DNA of 64,000 nt from the NCBI GenBank assembly GCA_029817715.1, contig JARUPY010000149.1, positions 372,001-436,000 on the forward strand, written 5' to 3'. The notes beneath the pieces were generated by a model. That model worked only from the letters and a program-made list of their open reading frames with translations. It was not told the origin of the DNA and searched no databases. Source of the DNA: Melastoma dodecandrum (Eukaryota; Streptophyta; Magnoliopsida; Myrtales; Melastomataceae). The translations under genes and the position numbers were made by a program. Of this stretch, positions 36,801-47,294 are shown one piece after another (position 1 is the stretch's first letter; the number at the start of each line of letters is the position of its first letter).

Positions 36801-37469
36801 GTCGATGCAAACCCTAATCTTACCATTCTTTTTAATGACAGGAACTATACTGGATATCCATTCGGTGTACCTCGATGTCCTTATATATCCGGCTTTAAAG
36901 AGCTTTTTGACTTCCTCAAATACTGCTTGAGTGACTTCATGAGTCATTCTCCTCGGCGCCTGTTGGACTGGTTTAAATCCTGTTTTGATTGGTAACTTGT
37001 GTTCCACAAGTCGGCGATCTAGGCCAGGCATCTCAGTGTAATCCCAAGCGAAACAATCTTTAAACTCTTCTAGAGTAGCTTTGATAGAATGGAAAAGTTC
37101 TTTATTCATCGAGGAACTGATAAAAATAATTCGAGGGCTCGATGCCTCGCCTAAATTAACGCCTACGAGTGAGTCACATGGCATCATCAGTGACTCACGA
37201 CTCTGGACACCACCTAAATTGGTGTCCACGTTATTACATGGCCTAATTTCGAAATCGACGTTGCCTATCTGGCATCCTACTTTCCTAGTCGTCCTAACAT
37301 GCTTCTGAAGTCGCTGTAGGATATCAGCGACTGCATGACCTTTCTCCTCACTGTCCATACATCCCTTCATGTAGGAGTCTATCGGGCTCCAACTCCGTCG
37401 CAGTGCTCTCTTGGCTCTTAGGCGCTTCTCCCTGGTCGTCGCTTGGGCTGTTGTTCGTTTCGCCTCCAT
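33900..37469 (-). CDS. Gypsy pol: reverse transcriptase, two RNase H domains, integrase (1,189 aa)
   Basis: Uninterrupted. RT spans about residues 170-400 (VCIDFRDLNRA, FGLKNAGATYQRAM, catalytic YIDD at 320-323). The first, gypsy-type RNase H (about 460-535) has LYVAATES where the catalytic Asp is expected and lacks the third acidic residue, so it is probably vestigial. A second, archaeal-like RNase H (about 601-725) has D606, E644, D668 and D718. Integrase follows with a zinc-binding region (HQGLCGSH, CQECQKH), a D-D-E core (ALDIIGEIH, VVDNGTVF, SNGQAEATNK) and a C-terminal domain ending near the stop. The dual RNase H layout is diagnostic of the Tat/Ogre lineage. The frame overlaps gag-protease by 122 nt in the +1 frame. 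Expression therefore needs frameshifting, splicing or internal initiation; the open frame extends upstream of any fixed start. Confidence 0.95.
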   Translation of the reverse strand: MEAKRTTAQATTREKRLRAKRALRRSWSPIDSYMKGCMDSEEKGHAVADILQRLQKHVRTTRKVGCQIGNVDFEIRPCNNVDTNLGGVQSRESLMMPCDSLVGVNLGEASSPRIIFISSSMNKELFHSIKATLEEFKDCFAWDYTEMPGLDRRLVEHKLPIKTGFKPVQQAPRRMTHEVTQAVFEEVKKLFKAGYIRTSRYTEWISSIVPVIKKNGKIRVCIDFRDLNRATPKDEYPMPIADDLVDKTAGHQIMSFMDGFSGYNQIFLAEEDIHKTAFRCPLGIFEWVVMPFGLKNAGATYQRAMNAIFDALISKTVEVYIDDIVVKSRDEKSHVNDLRNAFIQMRKHQLKLNPLKCAFGVRAGHFLGFLVHQRGIEVDQNKVNAIQRLNPPSNKKQLQAFLGRVNYLRRFIGNVAGRTEVFSTLLKAKGNFVWSDKHQKAFEGLKEYLMKPPVLAPPRIGKPYLLYVAATESVIGAMLAQETEDKTERAVYYLSRQLTATEKRYTIKEKLCLSVFYAVKKLRHYIGSQEVHVIAKSPVIKYFFESPLLTGRISKWSLVLSAYDLRFKPQQSVKGQALADFLVNHDPSTSIDQEEFLGDVWQAWFDGSSAKSGVGIGLHVLSPLGKDVRLAYRLSATHTNNATEYEALITLLKELLALGARKARVMGDSQLVINQMNGDSLCQEKLAPYHQVARRLVERFEVITFLFVGREENTIANDLAQKASGYKAKRGSDCIPEIASHLAPQGDAFTLNIMTSDKDWRRPITDFLSDPTQKASQRIKTQALSYTLIDGVLYRKTKEGVLLRCVDLDEATPIMLETHQGLCGSHQSGTKMSWTIQRHGFYWPSMLKNCIEMARGCQECQKHGPVTRAPASDLVSVIKSWPFRSWALDIIGEIHPHSSKGDAYILVATDYFTKWVEAQVYRKIDHKEVIDFLRSSIIYRFGIPQNIVVDNGTVFNNEKVREFAAEFSFSITNSTPYYPQSNGQAEATNKLIKNNIQKMVGANPRKWHELLQDTLWALRVTKRDSTGEAPFSLVYGQDAVLPIEIRYKSLRVAHPDLQDEAMYLALEELEKKRLDVIDRLEVHKQRIARYYNKKVVHKRFKVGDLVWKMILPLKSKDQVLGKWSPNWEGPYEVCETYSSNTYRLMTREGDRHPLKVNGKYLKSYCATIWEAHHKILRQRTPLIWEALNS

Positions 37470-40400
37470 CTTTAGTCGTGACTACCTTCTGCAGGACCTC
37501 GTCTATGTCTTTGTCTGTGAAGTCGGGCCCCCACCCTGTTGGCACAATCGGTCCTTCGTCAGGCTTGGGGTGAGAGGTGCCATAGCTCACGATGAAGTCG
37601 AACTTCCCTGAAGGTTCACCTAAGGGTCCGACTGTGGGGTCTCCCAGCTTGTAGCGCTGGTCCAGAGTAAGGTCCTTGACTGTCTTACACGTCTCTGCAT
37701 GCAAAATACCCTTGTCACAACAGGAGTATTCATCAGCCTTAACGATTTCTATTTCGGAGTCAAGCCATAGGATTAACTCCCTATGCAACGTAGATGGAAT
37801 CGCGGCGGCCTTATGAAGCCAATCGCGTCCTAAAAGCGCATTAAATGAAGGGGCTATATCGATTACAAAGAAAGCAGTTTCCTGCTCGTGTCTCCCGACG
37901 CCTAGGCGCACGGAGCATATACCCAGGCACTCGGATTTTCTCCCATTGAAGCCACTTACAGCTACGTCGGTTCGCACCAACTCGCTAGGCTTGTACCCAA
38001 GTAATCTAAACTTGGCGAGGGGAAGAACATTGACAGTGGCGCCATTGTCTATTAAGACTCGACCCACTAAAACACCATCAAAGGTGGCTGAGATATACAG
38101 CGAATGCATATGCTGTTTCATACGATCTGATGGTTTCCTCAACCAGTGCAGAGGGAAGCCAGAAGGAAATGTAGTGACTCTAGAGTCGAGAGTTTTACCT
38201 TCCGGTGCCTCCGGCTTGTTGTTGCAGGCGAACTCCGCAGGGAGGGTAAGAACGTTACAGCCCACGAGGGGCCGTTGCTCTGCATCGAAGTCGCAGGGCT
38301 TATCTCCTCGTAGAGGAGTGTAGTCGAAACTCGAGCCTGGGTCTTCCGAGTAATCAGTAGACTCGACCCGCTCGGGCTCTGTGACTTGTTTCCCTGTGGC
38401 GTGGTTCCCGCCAAAGGATGGCATCACAGGGGTCATTCTTGGCTTTTTCTGGGCGTGACTTAGACGCCTTTCTTTTCTCTTTTGAGCCCTCACGGGAAGC
38501 GTAATCTTTCTTTCCGCCTTCTGCCATTGAGACGAAGGGTTAAGCGCTTTGACAAATCTTGGTTTCTTAGAACCAAAGGGAAGTCGACTCACCTCCACAA
38601 ACCTTCCGTCGGCTGGGTCATATCCTACCTGCACAGGGTTATCTGCTGGCCTATTCGAGGGCTTGTTAAGGTTCGAGTTACCTGAGCCCTCAGGACGAGC
38701 TGCCTTCACAAGCATCTCCCCTTTTGCGGATAAGTCGACGAGCCGCAAGAAGTAGCTAACGCAGCATGCTGTGCAGAGCTGGGTAATGAGTATGCGGTTG
38801 TGAGCGATCAGCTTGCACTTTTGGCACAGCAGCTTTTCGTCTAGGAATTGGGCGATGGGTGGCCCCCTCCGTAGTTCCTGAGGATCGACTGTCTGCGACG
38901 CATAACGGGGTCTGCGATTCATGGCCTGCTGAGGTTGGTCCTCTCCCTTGTGTTCCGCTACCGGCTTGATCTCCTTGACAGGGGTAGTTCTAGTGTACCA
39001 CTGTTTGATGACCCTTTGACCAGACGAGTCTATGAACTCCAGTCGCCGTGCCGGGCGTTCTGTTCCCCGGGCGACTGCCTCTCCATTGCCCTTGTGACCC
39101 TGGGGGCCTCCTCTTCCACCTCGCGAGGCTAATCGGCGATCTGCGCTAGGAGGGCTTTTGAAGGCGTGAGAAGATCCTTGGGGAGTATTGAGTGACATTG
39201 CTGCTTCTTCGAACGGGGTCAAGTCGTACCACTCCTCCGTTTTGCTGTCCAGTAGATACTTCTTGAACGTGTGGCACCGATCCGTAGTGTGAGTGTCGTT
39301 CAAGTGCCAGTGGCATAGCCACTTCTCCCTTCCTTTGGGCAGAATGAAGACCCCACGCTCAGCTAGTCGCTTCATGAGGGCATTGGCCACCAAAGTCTCG
39401 CCGGTTGCTTGTACGTCCTGCGAGGGTACAACAGAGTCGTTAATAACTTCTAAGAGATTAACCTCAGCGTCAAATATGTCAAACGTATGAATAGCGACTT
39501 CATCCCCGAATGGATTATTATCCACCACGGCGACTTCGTCAACTTCAGGAAAACGGAGCTCTTTAGACTCTATTAAATCCTGTATGATATTTCTAAAAGA
39601 CAAACAGTCCTTGGTAGCATGGGTGAAAGACCCATGCCACTTGCAGTAATTCCTATTCTTTTCCCTCTCTGTCTGGGGAACTCGATGGCCGGGCTTAAGC
39701 CTAATCCTTTTCCTTTGATGAAGCCAGTCGAATATAGCGTCGACTTTATCTGTGTCGAAAGAATATTTTCTTTCTTCGGCATTCTTTTGGGATGCCTTAG
39801 CTTTGGAATTTTTCTTAGCCAGGGGGTCGCATATAGTCGACTCCCCCTTGACAAATTCCGCCACGTCGACTTCATAAGTGTCGACTTGGTAGGCTCGAGT
39901 CAGCTGGGCTTCCTCTGTAAGAAGCTGATAATACTCTGCGGCCCTCCTTGCTAAGTCATACAGGTCAGCAAAGCGCTCGCCCTGCAGCTTTTTCCGGAAC
40001 GGAATAGTCAACGCATTTAATGCGAGAAGTAATTGATCCTTTTCCGGTATGGGGGGGCTACACCGTAGTAGGGCCTTCCTGAGTTTCATTAGAAACTGCC
40101 CTGGGTGTTCTCCGTTAGCCTGCTTAAGGCGCATTACCTCAAACATCGACATGGGGGCGTCCAGTCGAGCAAAGGTCTTAACGAACATAGATTGCATCTG
40201 AGTCCACGAGGCTATTGACCCTGGCGGCAAACTCGCATACCACGTAAAGGCATCCCCTGTTAACGAGTTAGGGAAGAGCTTCAGTTTCCAAAAGTCGTTC
40301 CCAGCCGCCTCACCAAGTTGGTGAGTGAAGCGAGCGACATGCTCGAGTGGGGTCATTTCATCTTCACCCGAAAAACGTGTAAAGTCGGGCACCTTATAAC

Positions 40401-41313
40401 CTCGAGGTAAAGGGAAATCCCTATCGACATACGTAGGATAGGGAGACCTGTATAAACAGGCGTCGTCTCGCCGAGCTATTCCGGGGACGACTTGCTCTAT
40501 AACCTGAGTTATGGCCTCCCTCAGGTCTGGGGGTACACCGCCTACTGGGGCCTGCGCTGTAGGTCGAGTCGACCTTATCGGGCTGTACGGAGATCTTTCC
40601 CCCACTGTCTGACTCGCTGGATTCCTCGTGTAGGAAGAAGGCTCTTCCCGAAAGTTTCCACCTCGGGATCCAAGCCCATAGGGGTCTCCAGTTGCGTCGA
40701 TTACAGGTTCTTTTCCAGGGCGATGAGATGGAATAAAATTCTCCCCTAGATCCGTTTCCTCTTGAAAGTCCTCTGCCTCATTCCAATACGTATTCGTTGG
40801 TTGATTACGTGAAGAAGAGGGTCGACTAGGGGGAACCAAATTCCCAGGTTCGAATAGAGTATTTGTCCTTATGTCGGATCGCTCAAAAGTCACGTTACGT
40901 GACCCTTGAGTAGTCCGACGAGCGTCTGCCATGAACGTAGACTCCCTAAATGGGGCCTCTCTCATACGAGGTCTTACTCTTTCCTCGTCTCTCGGGCCAG
41001 AAAGACGCCCTATTAGAGTTTGGACATCCATTAGGATGCCCTTCATATCGGTCAAATCCTGACGCACACTCCCCAATTCCTTGTGGAACTCCAGTCTCGA
41101 AATAAATTCAGACGGGGCATGTGAATCAAAAGCGGACTGGTTCGTAGCTGCTTGGCCTCCTAGGGCTGGCGCTTGGGCATGTGAATCAAAAGCGGACTGG
41201 TTCGTAGCTGCCTGGCCTCCTAGGGCTGGCGCTTCCAAGTTCATTCCCGGAGGAAGCTCCTGGTTTTCCCCATCTAAGGGATTCTGAGTAGTACTTCGAG
41301 TATTTCTCGGCAT
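37348..41313 (-). CDS. Gypsy gag-protease (1,321 aa)
   Basis: The ATG at 41,313 (MPRNTRSTTQNP) is only 27 nt after the 5' LTR. The N-terminus has a duplicated 20-residue unit (APALGGQAATNQSAFDSH). The retrotransposon Gag domain lies at about residues 310-460 (DFTRFSGEDEMTPLEHV, MRLKQANGEHPGQFL). Two Cys/His segments resembling knuckles follow (YCKWHGSFTHATKDC, LCHWHLNDTHTTDRC), then CQKC...CTACC. The aspartic protease is near residue 1,085 (VLIDNGATVNVLP, with D-N-G-A rather than D-S/T-G) and its second half is NALLGRDWLH. Gag assembles the cytoplasmic particle and the protease cuts the polyproteins. It is longer than most gypsy Gags because of linker regions, as in Tat elements. No stop or frameshift is seen. 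Confidence 0.94.
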   Translation of the reverse strand: MPRNTRSTTQNPLDGENQELPPGMNLEAPALGGQAATNQSAFDSHAQAPALGGQAATNQSAFDSHAPSEFISRLEFHKELGSVRQDLTDMKGILMDVQTLIGRLSGPRDEERVRPRMREAPFRESTFMADARRTTQGSRNVTFERSDIRTNTLFEPGNLVPPSRPSSSRNQPTNTYWNEAEDFQEETDLGENFIPSHRPGKEPVIDATGDPYGLGSRGGNFREEPSSYTRNPASQTVGERSPYSPIRSTRPTAQAPVGGVPPDLREAITQVIEQVVPGIARRDDACLYRSPYPTYVDRDFPLPRGYKVPDFTRFSGEDEMTPLEHVARFTHQLGEAAGNDFWKLKLFPNSLTGDAFTWYASLPPGSIASWTQMQSMFVKTFARLDAPMSMFEVMRLKQANGEHPGQFLMKLRKALLRCSPPIPEKDQLLLALNALTIPFRKKLQGERFADLYDLARRAAEYYQLLTEEAQLTRAYQVDTYEVDVAEFVKGESTICDPLAKKNSKAKASQKNAEERKYSFDTDKVDAIFDWLHQRKRIRLKPGHRVPQTEREKNRNYCKWHGSFTHATKDCLSFRNIIQDLIESKELRFPEVDEVAVVDNNPFGDEVAIHTFDIFDAEVNLLEVINDSVVPSQDVQATGETLVANALMKRLAERGVFILPKGREKWLCHWHLNDTHTTDRCHTFKKYLLDSKTEEWYDLTPFEEAAMSLNTPQGSSHAFKSPPSADRRLASRGGRGGPQGHKGNGEAVARGTERPARRLEFIDSSGQRVIKQWYTRTTPVKEIKPVAEHKGEDQPQQAMNRRPRYASQTVDPQELRRGPPIAQFLDEKLLCQKCKLIAHNRILITQLCTACCVSYFLRLVDLSAKGEMLVKAARPEGSGNSNLNKPSNRPADNPVQVGYDPADGRFVEVSRLPFGSKKPRFVKALNPSSQWQKAERKITLPVRAQKRKERRLSHAQKKPRMTPVMPSFGGNHATGKQVTEPERVESTDYSEDPGSSFDYTPLRGDKPCDFDAEQRPLVGCNVLTLPAEFACNNKPEAPEGKTLDSRVTTFPSGFPLHWLRKPSDRMKQHMHSLYISATFDGVLVGRVLIDNGATVNVLPLAKFRLLGYKPSELVRTDVAVSGFNGRKSECLGICSVRLGVGRHEQETAFFVIDIAPSFNALLGRDWLHKAAAIPSTLHRELILWLDSEIEIVKADEYSCCDKGILHAETCKTVKDLTLDQRYKLGDPTVGPLGEPSGKFDFIVSYGTSHPKPDEGPIVPTGWGPDFTDKDIDEVLQKVVTTKDGGETNNSPSDDQGEAPKSQESTATELEPDRLLHEGMYGQ
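41115..41234 (-). repeat. 60-bp in-frame tandem duplication in gag
   Basis: Two adjacent 60-bp units (41,115-41,174 and 41,175-41,234) encode the same 20 residues. They differ by one synonymous base (GCTTGG/GCCTGG on the + strand). Confidence 0.9.
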
Positions 41314-41318
41314 GTCCT

Positions 41319-41334
41319 CCCACTGTGGTCGCCA
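41319..41334 (-). other. Gypsy primer-binding site (candidate)
   Basis: The minus strand reads TGGCGACCACAGTGGG starting six bases after the 5' LTR. TGGCGAC is the start of primer sites in Tat/Ogre elements. The exact tRNA is not determined here. Confidence 0.6.
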
Positions 41335-41340
41335 AAAACG

Positions 41341-42323
41341 TGTTCACGCACGAAACGGATCACGTTGGAAATATTTGGCAATGGACTCACGGTAGTTATA
41401 TTGTGGTCGCCAGTAAGAAGATGCACAATTTTATTGAAATCAAATGCAAGTCTTACAATCTTAATGAATAAAGGAAACAGGGCTTACAGCCATTAAAAAA
41501 TGGAAAAAGAGCGCAAGTATTGATGACGATGTGGAAATCCGTGACGGTGAAGAACTTGTGACAAAGGCCTTAGAAGCTCGCTCCGTCGGTGGTGGTCGCT
41601 GGCGGGAGGCTGTGACGAAGGCCCTACGAGCTCACTCCGTCGGTGGTGTCGCTGGAGGGGGTTGACGGCAAAGGCCCTACGAGCTCACTCTGCTGGCGGA
41701 GGGAGGTTGACCTACAAACCGGGTCGAGGTATCTAATTTCCTAAAGTTGACGAACAAACTTCAGTGTTTTGGCTGTGTGTGGTCGTACCCTTTGTCTTGA
41801 AATACTCCTTTGCTATTTATAGAGGATTTGTACGTGTTTAACACGTAACAGATAGATCGTATTGCAGATCGTGATCCCTAACATCGTGGGAGTGTTTGAA
41901 CAACCTCCTTGATCTTTGGGATCATGTTCCTGGATAATAGGATCAGTTACGATCCTTAACAAATGTGATAAATTTATTCCAACCCTGTCGACTTGACTGT
42001 ACAGACTACGACCGACTTGGTCGACTTATCCAGAATTCCGTCGACTTGGCCCTACTAGTAGGCCTAGCTACTGTTGAGTCATCTTGGTTGACTTTGATCA
42101 CCATACTCCTTCATTGTGAGTCGACCTAGTCGACCCCGTTCATAAGTCGACCTAGTCGACTTCGTCATGAGTCGACCTAGTCGACTTTGTCATGAGTCGA
42201 CCTAGTCGACTTCGTCATGAATCGGCCTAGACGACTGTATCTTGGGCCGACTCGGAGTATGACTTGAGGGATTACTGGGTTTCTGTTCTAAACCCATGCC
42301 CAGAATTAATTGCCATGTCAACA
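41341..42323 (-). repeat. Gypsy 5' LTR (983 bp)
   Basis: Near-identical direct repeat of 29,421-30,403, including the GTCGAC tandem array at 42,118-42,235. Confidence 0.96.
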
Positions 42324-42589
42324 GAAGGTCATCACCACCTCACCTGGAGAAGTGCACCTGGCTAATCAAAATGCTTAAGAAATGCTACATCCTTGCAACG
42401 TTTTAACCACACCACACAAAATAAGCAAAGAGTGCAGGATGCGAAATACTTTCCAGAATTACATTTTGATTTTTGATATTTGTAACAAATATCTAAACTG
42501 AGGAAGCTGCTTGTAATTCCCATCAGAACAAGTGTTAGGTTTCAATCTGTAGATTCCAGAAAGTGACAGCCTTCACAATACCATCCCAT

Positions 42590-43640
42590 CAGCCATCTTG
42601 AGGATTAAGGACCTGACCGACGAAAGGAATCACCCCCCGAGTTGCGTTCCATGATGAAGAACAGGAAAGGGTGCTCCGTGATGAAGTTTGTCGATTTCTG
42701 ATATCGACATGAGGAAACTGTCCTCAGAACATATAAGGAAGTGGCCTCTGTGCATTCTTCGGTGACTTCAACACAAGACACTTGAAACAAGCTCTCCACC
42801 GAGGTAGTCATCCCCCCGACAATACGCTATTGGAGAAAAATCTCCAGTCAGCATAAATGGAAGTATCAGTCACATCCTCGAAGCATCAAATTTGCTCTTG
42901 TTTTTGGATGGGAAATTCGCCAGAGTATTATCTTTTCATCCTCCTTGGGCAAGTGCCGATCGAGGAATCCATCTTCCGACGACGCCTTCTCCACTAACTT
43001 CGCTAATCCGTCCCGTGCATTGGGATAAAATATTATCCACTCATCATCCTCCACCTGTTAGGATTTTATGGCCCGAATTCAAATTATTACAATTTGGAAA
43101 ATATTTGATTAGTTCGTTATATACGAAAGCTGAGATAATATATCCTTGGAGGAATATATTAAGGGATATTTGATTATATCACATAATATATTTACCTGTC
43201 AGATTTCTGATATCTTTGGGGCTATCTATTTTATAAATAAGTGTCATACAAATCAGTGTGTTGGTTATGATAGGTCGAGGGGGTAAGAGAGAGTCTCAAT
43301 ATAATGAAATCTTCTTCTCCGCCCGTGAACGTAGGTTGATTGACCGAACAACGTAAATTGTTTGTCTCCTTATTTTTCTTTAACTTTCGATCGACAATCG
43401 GATCGAGTTCAACACGCTACCGAGGACTTCCATGCGCGCCAACAACAAGATGGTGGAGAAACTGAAAATCTTCAAATTTCTCTTCCCAGCTATTATGTAC
43501 GAGGCTTGCACACAACTGCTGTCGACACAGTAGAATCTTTGATTTGTCGATCGCGATGGACAATTTTTCTGCCCAATTCCCTTAAAGTGAGGGGCATTCA
43601 TGACCAGAAGACGAGCATAATCTGTCAAACACGACACGTG
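42590..43640 (-). pseudogene. Plant serpin relic, split by a solo LTR
   Basis: On the minus strand, 43,640-43,415 reads like the middle of a plant serpin (MNAPHFKG..QKN, then DSSCVQAS, resembling the ANALYFKGAW and LLDGSSVQVPF regions). After the solo LTR, 43,054-42,866 continues with YPNARDGLAKLVEKASSEDG and GFLDRHLP. Then 42,811-42,590 gives FQVSCVEVTEECTEA and ITEHPFLFFI (hinge and breach region) and, after a 1-nt frame change, PFVGQVLNPQDG followed by TGA at 42,590-42,592. Serpins are suicide-substrate protease inhibitors. This one lacks its first exon, has several frame changes and cannot function. The gypsy element lies just beyond its 3' end. No counterpart is seen in block 1. Confidence 0.88.
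43056..43414 (+). mobile_element. Copia-type solo LTR inside the serpin relic
   Basis: The insert starts TGTTAGGA and ends TTCAACA (TG...CA). It contains AATATAATGAAATC and CCGTGAACGTAGG...CGAACAACGTAAAT, the block typical of the R/U5 part of copia LTRs. No primer site, coding sequence or second LTR is present, and serpin sequence resumes on both sides. The target duplication is imperfect: CCACC at 43,051-43,055 against CTACC at 43,417-43,421, two bases off. Confidence 0.75.
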
Positions 43641-44288
43641 GCTATATTCCTTATCATGCCTAGTGAGATCCGTCTCACCTAATCATTAATCGCCCACTGT
43701 TGCTTTAAAAGACGAGCGCTGTAAAAAGTACGTTTAAATGAGTCAATTCAAAATCCGTAGATTGTGCCAATCCTATAAGCACATTCAACACGACAAGGTA
43801 ATTAATCTTTACCACCATGTGTTGATCCAAATGGTAAGGAGTTTGAATTCGTTTAAGAAGGTCTCGGGTTCGAAACTTACAGCACGCAACCAACCCTACC
43901 AATTAAATATTTTTCTTTTATTTTATGTATTATGAATTTTATTTTGATGGGTTCGCTTTGGACAATCAGAATAGAGAGTTCGACAAATCAATGTCCATTT
44001 TTTACCCAAATACTAAGGCAGTGGTTGGGTTACGAGTGTTAGGATATTACAAAGACATGCGTTGGATTCATTTTATCCATCATTTTCATATTATATTAAC
44101 ACCACTAATTTGACTCATTCAATCTTCTTTTTCAAGTCGTACTTCCAGGGAAACCACGAACCCAATCATTCATTCTCCAATTTCTTGACGTACGAAAATG
44201 GGAATGGCATGATGTCAAAAGTCTACTAAAAAAAATATGCATTCTCACAACCCAAAGTTTCCTTTCCCCTTATATCAAGAAGAGGAGG
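43641..44288. other. Spacer between serpin relic and CRK-A2, including the CRK-A2 upstream region
   Basis: Mostly AT-rich with no gene seen. From about 44,090 it matches the CRK-A1 upstream region (TTTGACTCATTCAATCTTC at about 44,110). Confidence 0.6.
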
Positions 44289-46815
<2,527 letters not shown>

Positions 46816-47294
46816 ACAACATATGCATGTCATGTTTCTCCGTAACCTAACCACTTTTCCCACTGTTTCCATTACTTCAGTAGTCCATTTTCCCCGTTCT
46901 GGTTCGCTTTGTCGAAGCCGGGGCTGTTGCTTTGTATTGGACTCCATTGCCACTGACGAATTCTACGTTCTTGACCTATGCGTTTGTTCGACTATTTAAA
47001 ATTTTATCACTTTTAAATTTATTTTTTTAACCATTTATTTATTCACTACGTTAGAGGCAACTATCCTAAGAAACTAGTTAACTAAATTCTAATTTCGAAT
47101 TCGTGTGCATTTGGCACCTCGTGCTCGTGGCTCGATTCGACACGAAGATCCGGATCCGTTCATCTGGCTCCTCTTAACCGGTGTCTTGACTTGATCATCG
47201 AGGAGCGGTGGAGGAATTCGGTGTGGAGCCTATCTGGGTCCCTAATCGGACCTGTCCGAGGCCTCAGTCGATCTTCCTCAACTCCCCGTATGAT
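46816..47294. other. Spacer after CRK-A2, ending in the 250-bp duplicated flank
   Basis: It contains the CRK-A2 3' flank, colinear with 8,961-9,420. The last 250 bp (47,045-47,294) recur beyond the far side of the non-coding element. Confidence 0.65.
47045..47294 (+). repeat. 250-bp flank duplication, left copy
   Basis: From ACTACGTTAGAGG to CCCGTATGAT. It differs from 59,301-59,550 at one base (GACACG/GACCCG) and directly precedes the left LTR of the non-coding element. Confidence 0.92.

Larger units (their letters stand above)
29421..42323 (-). mobile_element. Young Tat-lineage Ty3/gypsy LTR retrotransposon, 12.9 kb, with antisense PMD gene
   Basis: The two 983-bp LTRs (29,421-30,403 and 41,341-42,323) start TGTTCACGCACG and end ATGTCAACA. 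They differ at three positions only. The 5-bp target duplication is GAAGG (29,416-29,420 and 42,324-42,328). On the minus strand the right LTR is 5'. A candidate primer site TGGCGACCACAGTGGG (41,319-41,334) starts six bases inside, and a polypurine tract AAAAGGGGGG lies next to the left LTR (30,404-30,417). Gag-protease (41,313-37,348) and pol (37,469-33,900) are uninterrupted. An extra gene on the opposite strand fills the space between pol and the 3' LTR. Order protease, RT, RNase H, second RNase H, integrase marks the Tat/Ogre lineage. The element is probably recent and may be autonomous. Confidence 0.96.
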
